Shown piece by piece: positions 52,627-61,700 of a DNA stretch of 64,000 bases (position 1 is the first letter of the stretch; the number at the start of each line of letters is the position of its first letter). The stretch is from Paraburkholderia tuberum STM678 (lineage in GTDB: Bacteria; Pseudomonadota; Gammaproteobacteria; Burkholderiales; Burkholderiaceae), in the NCBI RefSeq assembly GCF_902833905.1, contig NZ_CADFGP010000018.1, positions 89,880 through 153,879 of the forward strand, in the 5' to 3' direction. The position numbers and the translations under genes were made by a program. The notes beneath the pieces are model-generated. The model ran no database searches. It saw nothing but the letters and a program-made list of their open reading frames with translations, and was not told the origin of the DNA.

Positions 52627-54054
52627 ATGTCCTCGATCAACTACAGCGAAAAGATTCCGAACAACGTCAACCTCGCCGACGACCGCGCGCTGCAACGCGC
52701 GCTCGAACAATGGCAGCCGAACTTTCTGTCATGGTGGGGCGACATGGGCCCGGAAGGCTCGCACGGTTACGACGTGTATCTGCGCACCGCGGTCAGCGTC
52801 GATGCGGGCGGCTGGGCGCACTTCGACTACGTGAAGATGCCCGAGTACCGCTGGGGCATTTTCCTCACGCCGGGCGAGCAGGATCGCAAGATCCACTTCG
52901 GCGAGCACAAGGGCGAAGCCGCGTGGCAGGACGTGCCCGGCGAGCATCGCGCGAACCTGCGCCGCATCATCGTCACGCAGGGCGATACGGAACCGGCCTC
53001 GGTCGAGCAGCAGCGTCACCTCGGTTTGACCGCGCCGTCGCTGTACGATCTGCGCAACCTGTTCCAGGTCAACGTCGAGGAAGGCCGCCACTTGTGGGCG
53101 ATGGTGTATCTGCTGCATCGCTACTTCGGGCGCGACGGTCGTGAGGAAGCTGAAGCCTTGCTCGGCCGTCGCTCGGGCGACGAGGACAATCCGCGCATTC
53201 TCGGCGCGTTCAACGAGAAAACGCCGGACTGGCTCGCGTTCTACATGTTCACGTACTTCACCGACCGCGACGGCAAGTTCCAGTTGTCGGCGCTCGCGGA
53301 GTCGGGCTTCGATCCGCTCGCGCGCACGACGAAGTTCATGCTGACCGAGGAAGCGCATCATATGTTCGTCGGCGAATCGGGCGTGTCGCGCGTGATCCAG
53401 CGCACCGCTCAGGTGATGAACGAACTCGGCACCGGCGACGTCGCGAAGATCCGCGCGGCCGGCGTGATCGATCTGCCGACCATCCAGCGCTATCTGAACT
53501 TCCATTACTCGGTCACGATCGACCTGTTCGGCGCCGATCATTCGTCGAACGCGGCGACGTTCTATAGCTCGGGTCTGAAGGGCCGCTACGAGGAAGGCAA
53601 GCGCGACGACGATCATCGCCTGAACGAGCTTGCTTACAAGCTGCTCGACGTGCAGGACGGCAAGCTCGTCGAGCGCGAAGTGCCGATGCTCAACGCGATG
53701 AACGAAGTGCTGCGCGACGATTACATCAAGGACTCGGTTGCGGGCGTTGGGCGCTGGAACAAGGTGCTCGAGAAGGCCGGCATCGACTTTCGCATGACGG
53801 TGCCGCACAAGGCGTTCAACCGGCAGATCGGCACGTTCGCGGGCACGCGGGTGTCACCGGAGGGCCGCGTGCTCAGCGAAGCCGAATGGGCCGCCAACGA
53901 AGCGAACTGGCTCGCCACGCCGGAAGACCGCGCGTTCGTCGCTTCGCTGATGGGCCGCGTCGCCGAGCCGGGCAAGTTCGCGAACTGGATCGCGCCGCCC
54001 GCGATGGGCGTGAACCGTCAGCCGGTCGATTTCGAATACGTGCGCTTCAATTGA
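52627..54054 (+). CDS. boxB: Benzoyl-CoA 2,3-epoxidase subunit BoxB
   Basis: 475-residue diiron oxygenase component. Carboxylate/histidine motifs are visible in VEEGRHLWAMVYLL (about 149-162) and LTEEAHHMFVGESG (about 239-252), as expected for a class I-like diiron site. It inserts one oxygen atom into benzoyl-CoA to form the 2,3-epoxide, using electrons from BoxA. It is 98 nt after boxC and 16 nt before boxA. Confidence 0.95.
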   Translation: MSSINYSEKIPNNVNLADDRALQRALEQWQPNFLSWWGDMGPEGSHGYDVYLRTAVSVDAGGWAHFDYVKMPEYRWGIFLTPGEQDRKIHFGEHKGEAAWQDVPGEHRANLRRIIVTQGDTEPASVEQQRHLGLTAPSLYDLRNLFQVNVEEGRHLWAMVYLLHRYFGRDGREEAEALLGRRSGDEDNPRILGAFNEKTPDWLAFYMFTYFTDRDGKFQLSALAESGFDPLARTTKFMLTEEAHHMFVGESGVSRVIQRTAQVMNELGTGDVAKIRAAGVIDLPTIQRYLNFHYSVTIDLFGADHSSNAATFYSSGLKGRYEEGKRDDDHRLNELAYKLLDVQDGKLVEREVPMLNAMNEVLRDDYIKDSVAGVGRWNKVLEKAGIDFRMTVPHKAFNRQIGTFAGTRVSPEGRVLSEAEWAANEANWLATPEDRAFVASLMGRVAEPGKFANWIAPPAMGVNRQPVDFEYVRFN

Positions 54055-54070
54055 AGCAGGCGAGGAAGCC

Positions 54071-55309
54071 ATGAACGGGCCAGTATCGGTCGAAGTTCTG
54101 CGGCAGCATCTGATCGATCCGGAGATCTGCATTCGCTGCAATACCTGCGAGGAGACCTGTCCGGTCGATGCGATCACGCACGACGACAACAACTACGTCG
54201 TGAAGGCCGACGTCTGCAACGGCTGCATGGCCTGCGTGCCGCCGTGCCCGACCGGCGCGATCGACAACTGGCGCACCGTGCTGAAGGCCGACGCGTATTC
54301 GATCGACGAGCAGTTTACGTGGGACGTGTTGCCGGAGCAGAACACGATGGCGGTGCCGGCTGAAGAACCGGTGGCCGCGTCCACCGCGGGCGACAGCGCC
54401 GCCGAAGCAGACGGCATCGAAGTGGATACCGTGCGCGGCGCGCTCGTGCCGCCGTGGTCGGCCGCGAAGCCGTACGTGAATCTCTACACGCATAAGGCGC
54501 CGACCATCGCGACGGTGGTCGGCAACTACCTGCTCACCGACAGCGCGACGTCGAGCGACATCCATCACATCGTGCTCGATTTCGGCTCGATGCCGTTTCC
54601 GGTGCTCGAAGGCCAGTCGATCGGCATTCTGCCGCGGGGTGCTGCCGCCGACGGCCGCGTGCATCACGCGCGCCAGTACTCGATCGCGAGTCCGCGCGAT
54701 GGCGAGCGGCCCGGCTATAACAACGTGTCGCTGACGGTGAAGCGGGTGTCGCAGCAGCACGGCGACGCGATCGACGGCGTGTGCTCGAACTATCTGTGCG
54801 ATCTGAAGAAGGGCGACGTGGTCAACGTGATCGGTCCGTTCGGCAGCACCTTCCTGATGCCGAATCATCCGAACTCGCATCTGCTGATGATCTGCACGGG
54901 CACCGGTTCCGCGCCGATGCGCGCGATGACCGAGTATCGCCGCCGCAAGCGCCTCAAAGGCGCGACCGGCAAGCTGATGCTGTTCTTCGGCGCGCGTACC
55001 AAGGAGGAGCTGCCGTACTTTGGACCGCTGACGAATCTGCCGAAGGATTTCATCGACACCACGCTCGCGTTTTCGCGCACCCCGGGACAGGCGAAGCGCT
55101 ACGTGCAGGACGCAATGCGCGAACGTTCGGCCGACGTCGCGAACCTGCTGAAGGACGACAACACCTATATCTACGTGTGCGGCCTCAAGGGCATGGAGGA
55201 CGGTGTGCTGCAGGCGCTCAAGGATATCGGCGAGCAGCATCAGATCGATTGGGAAGCGTTGTGGGCGAAGCTGAAGCGGGAAGGGCGGCTGCATCTGGAG
55301 ACGTACTGA
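54071..55309 (+). CDS. boxA: Benzoyl-CoA 2,3-epoxidase reductase subunit BoxA
   Basis: 412-residue reductase. Two [4Fe-4S] motifs lie at the N-terminus: CIRCNTCEETCP (about 20-31) and CNGCMACVPPCP (about 48-59). After a linker come FAD- and NADP-binding domains of the ferredoxin reductase type (ARQYSIASPRDGERPGYNN, CTGTGSAPMRAM, YVCGLKGMEDGVLQAL). It passes electrons from NADPH to BoxB. It is the last gene of boxCBA and is followed by a terminator. Confidence 0.95.
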   Translation: MNGPVSVEVLRQHLIDPEICIRCNTCEETCPVDAITHDDNNYVVKADVCNGCMACVPPCPTGAIDNWRTVLKADAYSIDEQFTWDVLPEQNTMAVPAEEPVAASTAGDSAAEADGIEVDTVRGALVPPWSAAKPYVNLYTHKAPTIATVVGNYLLTDSATSSDIHHIVLDFGSMPFPVLEGQSIGILPRGAAADGRVHHARQYSIASPRDGERPGYNNVSLTVKRVSQQHGDAIDGVCSNYLCDLKKGDVVNVIGPFGSTFLMPNHPNSHLLMICTGTGSAPMRAMTEYRRRKRLKGATGKLMLFFGARTKEELPYFGPLTNLPKDFIDTTLAFSRTPGQAKRYVQDAMRERSADVANLLKDDNTYIYVCGLKGMEDGVLQALKDIGEQHQIDWEALWAKLKREGRLHLETY

Positions 55310-55348
55310 GCGGCGCGCCGACACGCCGACCCACCCGAAAGCTCCGCG

Positions 55349-55399
55349 AAAAGGCTCCGCAAAGGCTCGTGAAAGCATGAGCGCTTGCGGGGCCTTTTT
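55349..55399 (+). terminator. Terminator of boxCBA
   Basis: AAAAGGCTCCGCAA (55349-55362) pairs with TTGCGGGGCC and the following T-run (55385-55399), with a single G-U pair; the loop contains a further GCTC/GAGC hairpin. It ends in five T residues, 40 nt after the boxA stop. Confidence 0.75.
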
Positions 55400-55586
55400 G
55401 CCTGCGCCATGTGCTCGACGGCAGAGCGCAGCGGCTGACCTGTGCGGATCGACGCACCGCGCGCGAAGCGCTTTGAAAATCGCGGACGGTTTGCTACAGT
55501 CGGCCCACACAGCCGGCCGCACGCCGGCACTCCCCGCCAAACGCGGCAGTCCGCCACCCGCGCAGCCACTCAGACGGAGCCGTCCG

Positions 55587-56366
55587 ATGAAGCCGATTCG
55601 TTCACTTGCGATGATTGCGCTGTTGCAGGCAGCACTCGCGCATCCGGCTAGTGCCGACGATCTCGCGCGGATCAAGGCATCGGGCGTGTTCCGGATCGGC
55701 ACCGAAGGTACGTACGCCCCGTTCACCTACCACGACGACGCGGGCAAGCTGACCGGCTTCGACGTCGAGCTTGGGAGCGCGATCGCGCAGCGTCTCGGCG
55801 TCAAGCCGCAATTCATCGAAGGCAAATGGGAAGGACTGGTCGCCGGTCTCGACGTCAATCGCTACGACGCGGTGATCAACGAGGTCGCGATCACCGACGA
55901 GCGCAAGCTCAAATACGATTACTCGGACCCGTACATCACGTCGCACGCGGTGCTGATCGTCGCATCGGATAACACGACGATCAAATCTTTCGACGACCTG
56001 AAGGGCCGCAAATCGGCCAATACGCTGACCAGCAACGTCGGCAGGATCGCGGCCGCGCACGGCGCGCAGGTGATCCCGGCGCAGGGCTTCGACGAATCGA
56101 TCGAGCTGCTGGTCGCGGGCCGCGTCGACGCGACCGTCAACGATTCATTGTCGTTTCTCGACTACAGGAAGCGCGAGCCCGAGGCGAGGATCAAGGTCGT
56201 CGCGGTCGATACGTCGCCCGATAGCAGCGACAAGTCGGCCGTACTGATCCGCAAGGGCAATCCGAAGCTGCGCCTGGCGATCGACGACGCGCTCGCCGGC
56301 ATGAGAAAAGACGGTACGTATCAGCGGATTTCGCTGAAGTACTTCGGCCGGGACGTGTTTCATTGA
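55587..56366 (+). CDS. Periplasmic amino-acid (cystine-type) ABC binding protein
   Basis: 259-residue family 3 solute-binding protein. A signal peptide (MKPIRSLAMIALLQAALAHP) ends before ADDLARIKASG; GVFRIGTEGTYAPFTYHDD and LTGFDVELGSAIAQRLGVKP are the family blocks. The sequence resembles cystine-binding FliY/TcyJ proteins. No permease or ATPase gene is adjacent, so it must serve a transporter encoded elsewhere. Start ATG 55587 is chosen as the first residue of the signal peptide. Confidence 0.86.
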   Translation: MKPIRSLAMIALLQAALAHPASADDLARIKASGVFRIGTEGTYAPFTYHDDAGKLTGFDVELGSAIAQRLGVKPQFIEGKWEGLVAGLDVNRYDAVINEVAITDERKLKYDYSDPYITSHAVLIVASDNTTIKSFDDLKGRKSANTLTSNVGRIAAAHGAQVIPAQGFDESIELLVAGRVDATVNDSLSFLDYRKREPEARIKVVAVDTSPDSSDKSAVLIRKGNPKLRLAIDDALAGMRKDGTYQRISLKYFGRDVFH

Positions 56367-56402
56367 CCGTCGGCCGAAACGTTGACGCGGATAAATCCAC
56401 AT

Positions 56403-56430
56403 TAAAAAAGAAGGGGCGTCGAAACGCCCC
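56403..56430 (-). terminator. Terminator of leuA
   Basis: GGGGCGT (56413-56419) and ACGCCCC (56424-56430) form a stem with a CGAA loop. On the minus strand it is followed by TTCTTTTTTAA, a good T-run, 67 nt after the leuA stop. Confidence 0.8.
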
Positions 56431-56496
56431 CTCTTCGTTGTCGTCAGCCCGTCGAACATGCGGCGTGCCGCACGTTCAACGCGGCAGACGCTGGCC

Positions 56497-58203
56497 TCAC
56501 ACCGTCGCGTCGCTCAGCGCGGCGTCGAAGAAGCGCTCCTGGGCATCCGTGTTCACGCGTGCATACGCGCGGTTCACGCCGCTGATCACCGCGCGGATCG
56601 ACGCGGTGATCAGGTTAGCATCGACACCGACGCCGAACGCGCTGCCGGCCACATCGGTGCCGGCCATTTCGGCGATCGCGATCGCGCGCGCATCGGCGCC
56701 CTGCGTGAGCGCGCGTTCCTCGTAGTGCTGGATGCGCACGGGCACGTCGAAGGCGTGCATCAGCGCGTCGAGCGGGCCGTTGCCGGCGCCGCTCAGCACG
56801 CGCGGCGTGCCGTTGATTTCGACGTTGAGCTTGATGTGCTCGCGGCCGTCATGCTCGGACAGGCTGTGGCTGATATAGCGGACCGGCTCGGCCGTGCGCA
56901 CGTATTCCTGCTGGAACAGTTCCCAGATCTGCGCGGGCGTGACTTCCTGGCCGCTCTGGTCGGTGAAACGCTGCACGGCCGAGCTGAAATCGACCTGCAG
57001 ACGGCGCGGCAACACGACGCCGTAGCTCTGCTCGAGCAGGTACGCGATACCGCCCTTGCCCGACTGGCTGTTCACGCGAATCACGGAGTCGTAGGTTCGG
57101 CCGAGGTCGCTCGGATCGATCGGCATGTACGGCACTTCCCAGATCGCGTCCGGCTTCTGCGCGGCGAAGCCCTTCTTGATCGCGTCCTGGTGCGAGCCCG
57201 AGAACGCGGTGAAGACGAGATCGCCGACATACGGATGACGCGGATGCACCGGCAACTGCGTGCATTCCTCGGCCGTGCGCGCGACTTCGTTGATGTTCGA
57301 GAAATCGAGCTCGGGGTCGACGCCCTGCGTGTACAGGTTCAACGCGAGCGTGACGAGGTCGACGTTGCCGGTGCGCTCGCCGTTGCCTAACAGACAACCT
57401 TCGACGCGATCCGCGCCCGCCATCACCGCGAGCTCCGCGGCCGCGACGGCCGTGCCGCGGTCGTTATGCGGGTGGACGGAGACGATCAGCGAGTCACGAC
57501 GCGCGAGATTGCGGTGCATCCATTCGATCTGGTCGGCGTAGACGTTCGGCGTGGCCATTTCGACGGTGGCCGGCAGATTGACGATCGCCTTGCGCTCGGG
57601 CGTCGGTTGCCAGATGTCGAACACCGCGTCGCAGACTTCCTTCGCGAATTCGAGTTCGGTGCCGCTGAACACTTCCGGGCTGTATTGCAGCGTGAAGTGC
57701 GTGTCCGGTTGCGCGTCGGCGAGGCGTTTCATCGTGCGCGCGGCCTTCTGCGCGAGTTCGATCACGCCGCTCTTTTCGAGGCCGAACACGATCTTGCGGA
57801 ATTCCGGCGCGGTCGCGTTGTACAGATGGACGATCGCGCGCGGGGCGCCGCGCAACGATTCGAAAGTACGCTCGATCAGATCGTCGCGCGCCTGCGTGAG
57901 CACTTCGATCGTCACGTCGTCAGGAATATGGCCGCCCTCGATCAGCTCGCGCACGAAGTTGAAATCGGTCTGCGACGCCGACGGAAACGCGACTTCGATT
58001 TCCTTGAAGCCGATCTGCACCAGCGTCTTGAACATGCGCATCTTGCGCTCGGCGTTCATCGGCTCGAACAGCGCCTGGTTGCCGTCGCGCAGATCGGTGC
58101 TCATCCAGATCGGCGCGCGCGTGATGGTGCGCGACGGCCACTGGCGATCCGTCAAATTGATCGGCTTGAACGAACGGTACTTGGTAGCAGGGTTTTTCAA
58201 CAT
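56497..58203 (-). CDS. leuA: 2-isopropylmalate synthase, type 2 (yeast/actinobacterial form)
   Basis: 568-residue LeuA of the longer class (start MLKNPATKYRSFKPINL at 58203; two further in-frame ATGs at 58209 and 58212 add at most three residues). The TIM-barrel has WMSTDLRDGNQALFEPM at the substrate and metal site, VSVHPHNDRGTAVAAAELA (metal His pair) and GCLLGNGERTGNVDLVTLA. The C-terminal regulatory domain (about 430-568) is the LeuA allosteric fold for leucine feedback. It condenses acetyl-CoA with 2-ketoisovalerate. A leucine-rich leader peptide lies upstream. Confidence 0.94.
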   Translation of the reverse strand: MLKNPATKYRSFKPINLTDRQWPSRTITRAPIWMSTDLRDGNQALFEPMNAERKMRMFKTLVQIGFKEIEVAFPSASQTDFNFVRELIEGGHIPDDVTIEVLTQARDDLIERTFESLRGAPRAIVHLYNATAPEFRKIVFGLEKSGVIELAQKAARTMKRLADAQPDTHFTLQYSPEVFSGTELEFAKEVCDAVFDIWQPTPERKAIVNLPATVEMATPNVYADQIEWMHRNLARRDSLIVSVHPHNDRGTAVAAAELAVMAGADRVEGCLLGNGERTGNVDLVTLALNLYTQGVDPELDFSNINEVARTAEECTQLPVHPRHPYVGDLVFTAFSGSHQDAIKKGFAAQKPDAIWEVPYMPIDPSDLGRTYDSVIRVNSQSGKGGIAYLLEQSYGVVLPRRLQVDFSSAVQRFTDQSGQEVTPAQIWELFQQEYVRTAEPVRYISHSLSEHDGREHIKLNVEINGTPRVLSGAGNGPLDALMHAFDVPVRIQHYEERALTQGADARAIAIAEMAGTDVAGSAFGVGVDANLITASIRAVISGVNRAYARVNTDAQERFFDAALSDATV

Positions 58204-58238
58204 TTTCATCATCCGGGGGAGAGACCGTGGAATGGGTG

Positions 58239-58289
58239 TCGACCGGACGACGAAAACGCGATACTGGGCCGCCGGTCGAAAACCGGGGC
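58239..58289 (-). promoter_or_regulatory. Mutually exclusive hairpins in the leuA leader
   Basis: Hairpin A: ACCGG (58282-58286) with CCGGT (58272-58276), extended by GGC/GCC past a one-base bulge. Hairpin B: CCGGTCGA (58272-58279) with TCGACCGG (58239-58246), 8 bp. Both use 58272-58276, so only one can form. Neither has a strong T-run after it on the minus strand, so control could be at the level of Rho access or translation start rather than intrinsic termination. Confidence 0.5.
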
Positions 58290-58328
58290 TGGGTCAGTTA
58301 CTGGGGATTCAAGCGATGCTTCGGTGTA

Positions 58329-58415
58329 TCAGAGAGAAGCGGACGCGCGCAGCAGCAGACCTAGCCCGGTAGAGCGGGCTAGTAGTAGCGATAGGGTGGT
58401 CTGGGCGCGGTACAT
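58329..58415 (-). CDS. leuA leader peptide, leucine-rich (28 residues)
   Basis: A small frame on the leuA strand, ATG 58415 to TGA 58329, encodes 28 residues of which nine are leucine, in the clusters LSLLLA and LGLLLR. Five of the nine leucine codons are CTA, rare in this GC-rich genome where neighbouring genes use CTG and CTC. An 8-bp hairpin (CTAGCCCG 58382-58375 with CGGGCTAG 58368-58361) lies inside the frame over Leu codons. The frame ends 125 nt before leuA. An upstream in-frame ATG at 58433 adds six residues. No clear ribosome binding site is seen. The pattern fits a ribosome-mediated leucine attenuator. Confidence 0.7.
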   Translation of the reverse strand: MYRAQTTLSLLLARSTGLGLLLRASASL

Positions 58416-58604
58416 AGTGCGCAATGGGAACATATTATTGAGAAAGCGTCAAGGGCCGAGGTGGAGTGGGCCGCGGCCTGCTCGGCTGCCGAAGGGGGCG
58501 AGCGAGCGGCCGCTCGCATGAAAGGTGCCGTGGGACGCTCGCGCGGCACTCGATTCAGGGGTGAGCTTACGAGGCGTCGTCAACTCACAGAGCAGGAGGT
58601 GAAC

Positions 58605-58937
58605 ATGAAAAGGGTAGCGAAGATATCCGGCCTCGCGAGGATCTGCGCGTGCGCGGCGTTGGCATGTGGGTTCGTCGGGCAGGCCGGCGCGCAGGGGCTC
58701 AGCGCGCAGAACGACATGAACGCGCCGCAGAACAGTACAGGTCTGATGCCGCAGGCGGCGCGCGGCAGCGAGTATCCGACGCATGGCAACCAGCAGGCGG
58801 GCGAGCTGAATCTGAATCCGACCGATCCGCGTGCGCAACTGGTCAACGGCTTGCCGAACAACGCGAGCGCGGGCGGCTATGGCGCGCCGCTGGCGGGCGT
58901 GCGTACATACGTGCAACCGCCCCAGCCGGCGAATTGA
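58605..58937 (+). CDS. Hypothetical exported protein
   Basis: 110-residue protein with a perfect AGGAGGT ribosome binding site 5 nt before ATG 58605. Residues 1-29 form a signal peptide (LARICACAALACGFVGQAGA, cleavage near AGA-QG). The mature part is Asn/Gln/Pro/Gly-rich and probably disordered (QNDMNAPQNSTGLMPQAARG), ending QPPQPAN. No family recognised. It is divergent from leuA. Confidence 0.75.
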   Translation: MKRVAKISGLARICACAALACGFVGQAGAQGLSAQNDMNAPQNSTGLMPQAARGSEYPTHGNQQAGELNLNPTDPRAQLVNGLPNNASAGGYGAPLAGVRTYVQPPQPAN

Positions 58938-59036
58938 GACTGGCGAAGCAGGATCGGCAGACGAAGACTACGACGCTGAAGGCGGCAAGCCGAAGCCGTT
59001 GCGTGCCGCGCAGTCTTCGTCGACGGCCCGCGTTGA

Positions 59037-59663
59037 TTACGCGCCGGACCAAAGTCGCAACGTATCGCTGTTCACCATTACCGATACGCCTATCGTGAGG
59101 AGGATCAGCGGCAGCAGCGCCGAGCCGTATCGTCGGATCGGCGCGCCGAGCAACGGGTGGTCGACCAGCCATGCCGCGCCCGCGCACCAGAGCCCGATCA
59201 TCACGACGAACACGAGCGAAACCAGCGCGTTCTCGGCGGGCGTACGACTCGCGTACAGCGGCACGTAGACGGCGAGGTTGTCCGAGCCGTTGGCGATGGC
59301 GACGCTCGCGACGGTCCAGCTCGATGAGCCGCGAACGGATGGCGGAGCGCTTGCGCGGCTGTCCTCGCTATCTTCGCTGGCGTTGCGCCGCGCGTGGCCG
59401 GGACCGAAGCGCTGCCAGGCCTTGTGCAGGCCCACGACGATCGGCAGCAAGCCGAGCAGGCCCACATAACCGGCCGGCAGGCGCGTGAGCAAGGACGCGA
59501 GCACGAGCGCCGCGGCGACGAGGATCAAAGAGCCCGCGTACTGTCCCGCGACCACGCGGCGCCGCTCCACGCCCGTTTCGGTCAGAAAACCGAGCAGCAC
59601 GAACAGGTTGTCGATATTGGTCGCGGCGTAGGCGACGATCGCGAGCAGGACGAGGCTGAGCAT
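59037..59663 (-). CDS. CadD-type cadmium resistance transporter family protein
   Basis: 208-residue membrane protein, start MLSLVLLAIVAYAATNIDN at 59663; an ATG at 59795 would add 44 residues that lack membrane character. About five helices are visible. The repeated acidic motif ATNIDNLFVLLGF and ANGSDNLAVYVPLYA is typical of the Cad/LysE-like family, which exports cadmium or acts as a quaternary-amine transporter. A charged loop (RRNASEDSEDSRAS) separates the halves. The substrate here is not established. Confidence 0.75.
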   Translation of the reverse strand: MLSLVLLAIVAYAATNIDNLFVLLGFLTETGVERRRVVAGQYAGSLILVAAALVLASLLTRLPAGYVGLLGLLPIVVGLHKAWQRFGPGHARRNASEDSEDSRASAPPSVRGSSSWTVASVAIANGSDNLAVYVPLYASRTPAENALVSLVFVVMIGLWCAGAAWLVDHPLLGAPIRRYGSALLPLILLTIGVSVMVNSDTLRLWSGA

Positions 59664-59869
59664 GATGAAGCCGAGATCGTTACCGGGGGTAGAGTCGTTT
59701 TGAATTCGCCGCGCAATGTGGGCAACCGGGCTGCCGGCTGCGCCATCGAGGGCGCGACCGGTCAACACAATGCCGATGCGCTGGGTCAAGGTCAAGCGGC
59801 AGGCGGCCGCGAAGCCCGGCGACGGGGTCGTAAGCTACAATGACCGAGGCTTGGAACAACGGAACATCG

Positions 59870-60313
59870 ATGAAGATTCGCCTTCTCTCTATCGCCTGTG
59901 TCGCGAGCGCCGTGGCGCTGCTGGCGGCCTGCACGATCGGTACCCGCAACTCGGGCGCATGCGAACAATTGATGCGCAGCAAGCTGGCCGAGGCGCCGTC
60001 GGGGATGTCGTCGGATACGCTGCGGGTCACGCATCGCGGGGCCGCGATTCGCGGCTCGCGCGTCGTGGTGGAGGGGACGATCGAGCATCGGGTAAGCGCG
60101 TCCGAGGTGGCGGTCTCCGCGCCGCTCGCGGCATCGGCATCGCAAGCGGCGATGGACGTCAACGTGGCCGCGAAGCAGGCCGAGCCGAAGAGGGTCAGCA
60201 CGCCGGCCGCCGCCGAGTGCACGTTCCACGGCGAAGAGCTGGACGTATTCCGCTGGCTCGCGCCGGCAAAGCTGGCCGCGCCGGCTGCGCAACCCGCCAG
60301 CGCGGCGGGCTGA
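59870..60313 (+). CDS. Hypothetical lipoprotein
   Basis: 147-residue protein. MKIRLLSIACVASAVALLAAC is a lipoprotein signal with lipobox LAAC, the acylated Cys being residue 21. Mature sequence has LRVTHRGAAIRGSRVVVEGTIEH and a Cys pair (GACEQL and AECTFHGEELDVFRWL) that may form a disulfide. Start ATG 59870 begins the signal; an ATG at 59840 adds ten residues. No family recognised. Confidence 0.72.
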   Translation: MKIRLLSIACVASAVALLAACTIGTRNSGACEQLMRSKLAEAPSGMSSDTLRVTHRGAAIRGSRVVVEGTIEHRVSASEVAVSAPLAASASQAAMDVNVAAKQAEPKRVSTPAAAECTFHGEELDVFRWLAPAKLAAPAAQPASAAG

Positions 60314-60362
60314 GTTCCCGTCCGCGTCTCGCGCCATCGCTGCGCATCCAACCCAATCAACC

Positions 60363-61631
60363 TCAGAACGCGTAATACGGCCCCTGGCCGGCCGACGTAT
60401 TGCGCGCCGCAATCGCCGTGTAAATGCGTTTGCCGTAAAAGAACGGCAAGCCCCAGCCGAAGCCCTGACTCGAATTGCCGGCGAGATTGTCGAACGCGTT
60501 GTTCGACGATGAGAACAGCGTGCTCGAATTGGCTATGTCGAATGACACCGTGCTCGACACGCCATCGATGCCGGTGATCGACGCGCTCGCCGACTGCGTC
60601 GAAGTCGGGCAGTACCAGAAGCCGCACAACGGGAACTGCGTCGAGTGGAAGAGCAGGCCGTTCGAGCCGCTGTCGAGATAGCTCACCACATAGGTCTGAC
60701 CGCCCGAGTTCGTCGTCACGTAGCCGGTCGCGGCGTTCGCCTTCAGGACGTTCGGGCTCGTCAGCGTGTTGTTCGACTGGGTGCCGATGCCGAAGATCAA
60801 CGAGCCCGACACGCTGGCCGCGCCCGCATCGGCGACGGCCGGCAGGTCGATCACGACGCCGTTGTTGTCGAGCGGGAAGCTGCTGACCGGGTTGGTCACC
60901 TGCTGTGCGAGCGGCTGCGCGGTTGCGGTGCAGCCGCTCGTCGTGCAGCTGTAGTACCAGCGCGGCAATGCGGAGTTCGAGCAGCCGTTGCCGCAGTCGA
61001 CCGGGAACAGGCCCACGCCGAGGATCCCGTTCGAGTGCAGGCTCGACACCGTCAGCAGCGACGCGCCGGAGTTCGCGCAGTCGGTGGGTGCGGCGGGCAG
61101 CGCACTGTCGGCGATTACCTGGATCGGAATCGATGACGCCTGTTGGCCAGCCATGCGTACGTCCGCGTTGCGGATCGAGCCCCACGCATAACCGCTGCCG
61201 AACACCGCGCATTCGGCGCTCACGCCGCCGCCCGCGGCGATGCTCGGCAGCGACAGGGTCGTCGGCAGCGCCGATGCGAGGATGCGCAGGCCGTTCGAGC
61301 CGGTGTCGACCTGGATGTCGTCGATCGTCGCGCAGTTGCTGGTGCCGGCCTGGCAGACGGTGACGCTCGTCGTCAGCATGTTGCGCGTACTGCCGGGCGA
61401 TACGCCGACCGTGACCAGCTGCACGTTGGGCGTGGTCGATTGCGGCACGTTCGCGCTCTGCGTCGTGTTCGACGCGCTCGTGGAACTGGTCGACGAGGTC
61501 GGCGCGGTCGCGGACGGCGTCGAGCCCGAGCCGGACGAGCTGGACGAGGAACTGCCGCCTCCGCCGCCGCAGCCGACGAGGGCCGCGCAGACGATCAGAA
61601 GCAGGGCATGGAAACGCAAGGCGGATTTCAT
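60363..61631 (-). CDS. DUF3443 lipoprotein with pepsin-like DTGS/DSGS motifs
   Basis: 422-residue lipoprotein (signal ending ALVGC, followed by a Gly/Ser-rich linker of about 50 residues). The body is rich in Ser, Thr, Asn and Gly and carries IQVDTGSNGLRIL at about residue 100 and VSYLDSGSNGLLF at about 310. These two motifs have the form and separation of the paired active-site aspartates of pepsin-family aspartic proteases. I assign it to DUF3443 by overall pattern and by its DUF2844 neighbour. It starts 69 nt after the DUF2844 stop and is likely in its transcript. Confidence 0.75.
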   Translation of the reverse strand: MKSALRFHALLLIVCAALVGCGGGGGSSSSSSSGSGSTPSATAPTSSTSSTSASNTTQSANVPQSTTPNVQLVTVGVSPGSTRNMLTTSVTVCQAGTSNCATIDDIQVDTGSNGLRILASALPTTLSLPSIAAGGGVSAECAVFGSGYAWGSIRNADVRMAGQQASSIPIQVIADSALPAAPTDCANSGASLLTVSSLHSNGILGVGLFPVDCGNGCSNSALPRWYYSCTTSGCTATAQPLAQQVTNPVSSFPLDNNGVVIDLPAVADAGAASVSGSLIFGIGTQSNNTLTSPNVLKANAATGYVTTNSGGQTYVVSYLDSGSNGLLFHSTQFPLCGFWYCPTSTQSASASITGIDGVSSTVSFDIANSSTLFSSSNNAFDNLAGNSSQGFGWGLPFFYGKRIYTAIAARNTSAGQGPYYAF

Positions 61632-61700
61632 GGCGTGGCGATCCGTCGGGTGGAACTCAGGCGTGAAGGGGGCGCGAGCGACGCGTGCGGGGCGCACGCG

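Noticed and set aside
55310..55586. Additional gene between boxA and the binding-protein gene
   Set aside because: Only the terminator hairpin and an unstructured upstream extension of the binding-protein frame are present; the signal peptide fixes the start at 55587.
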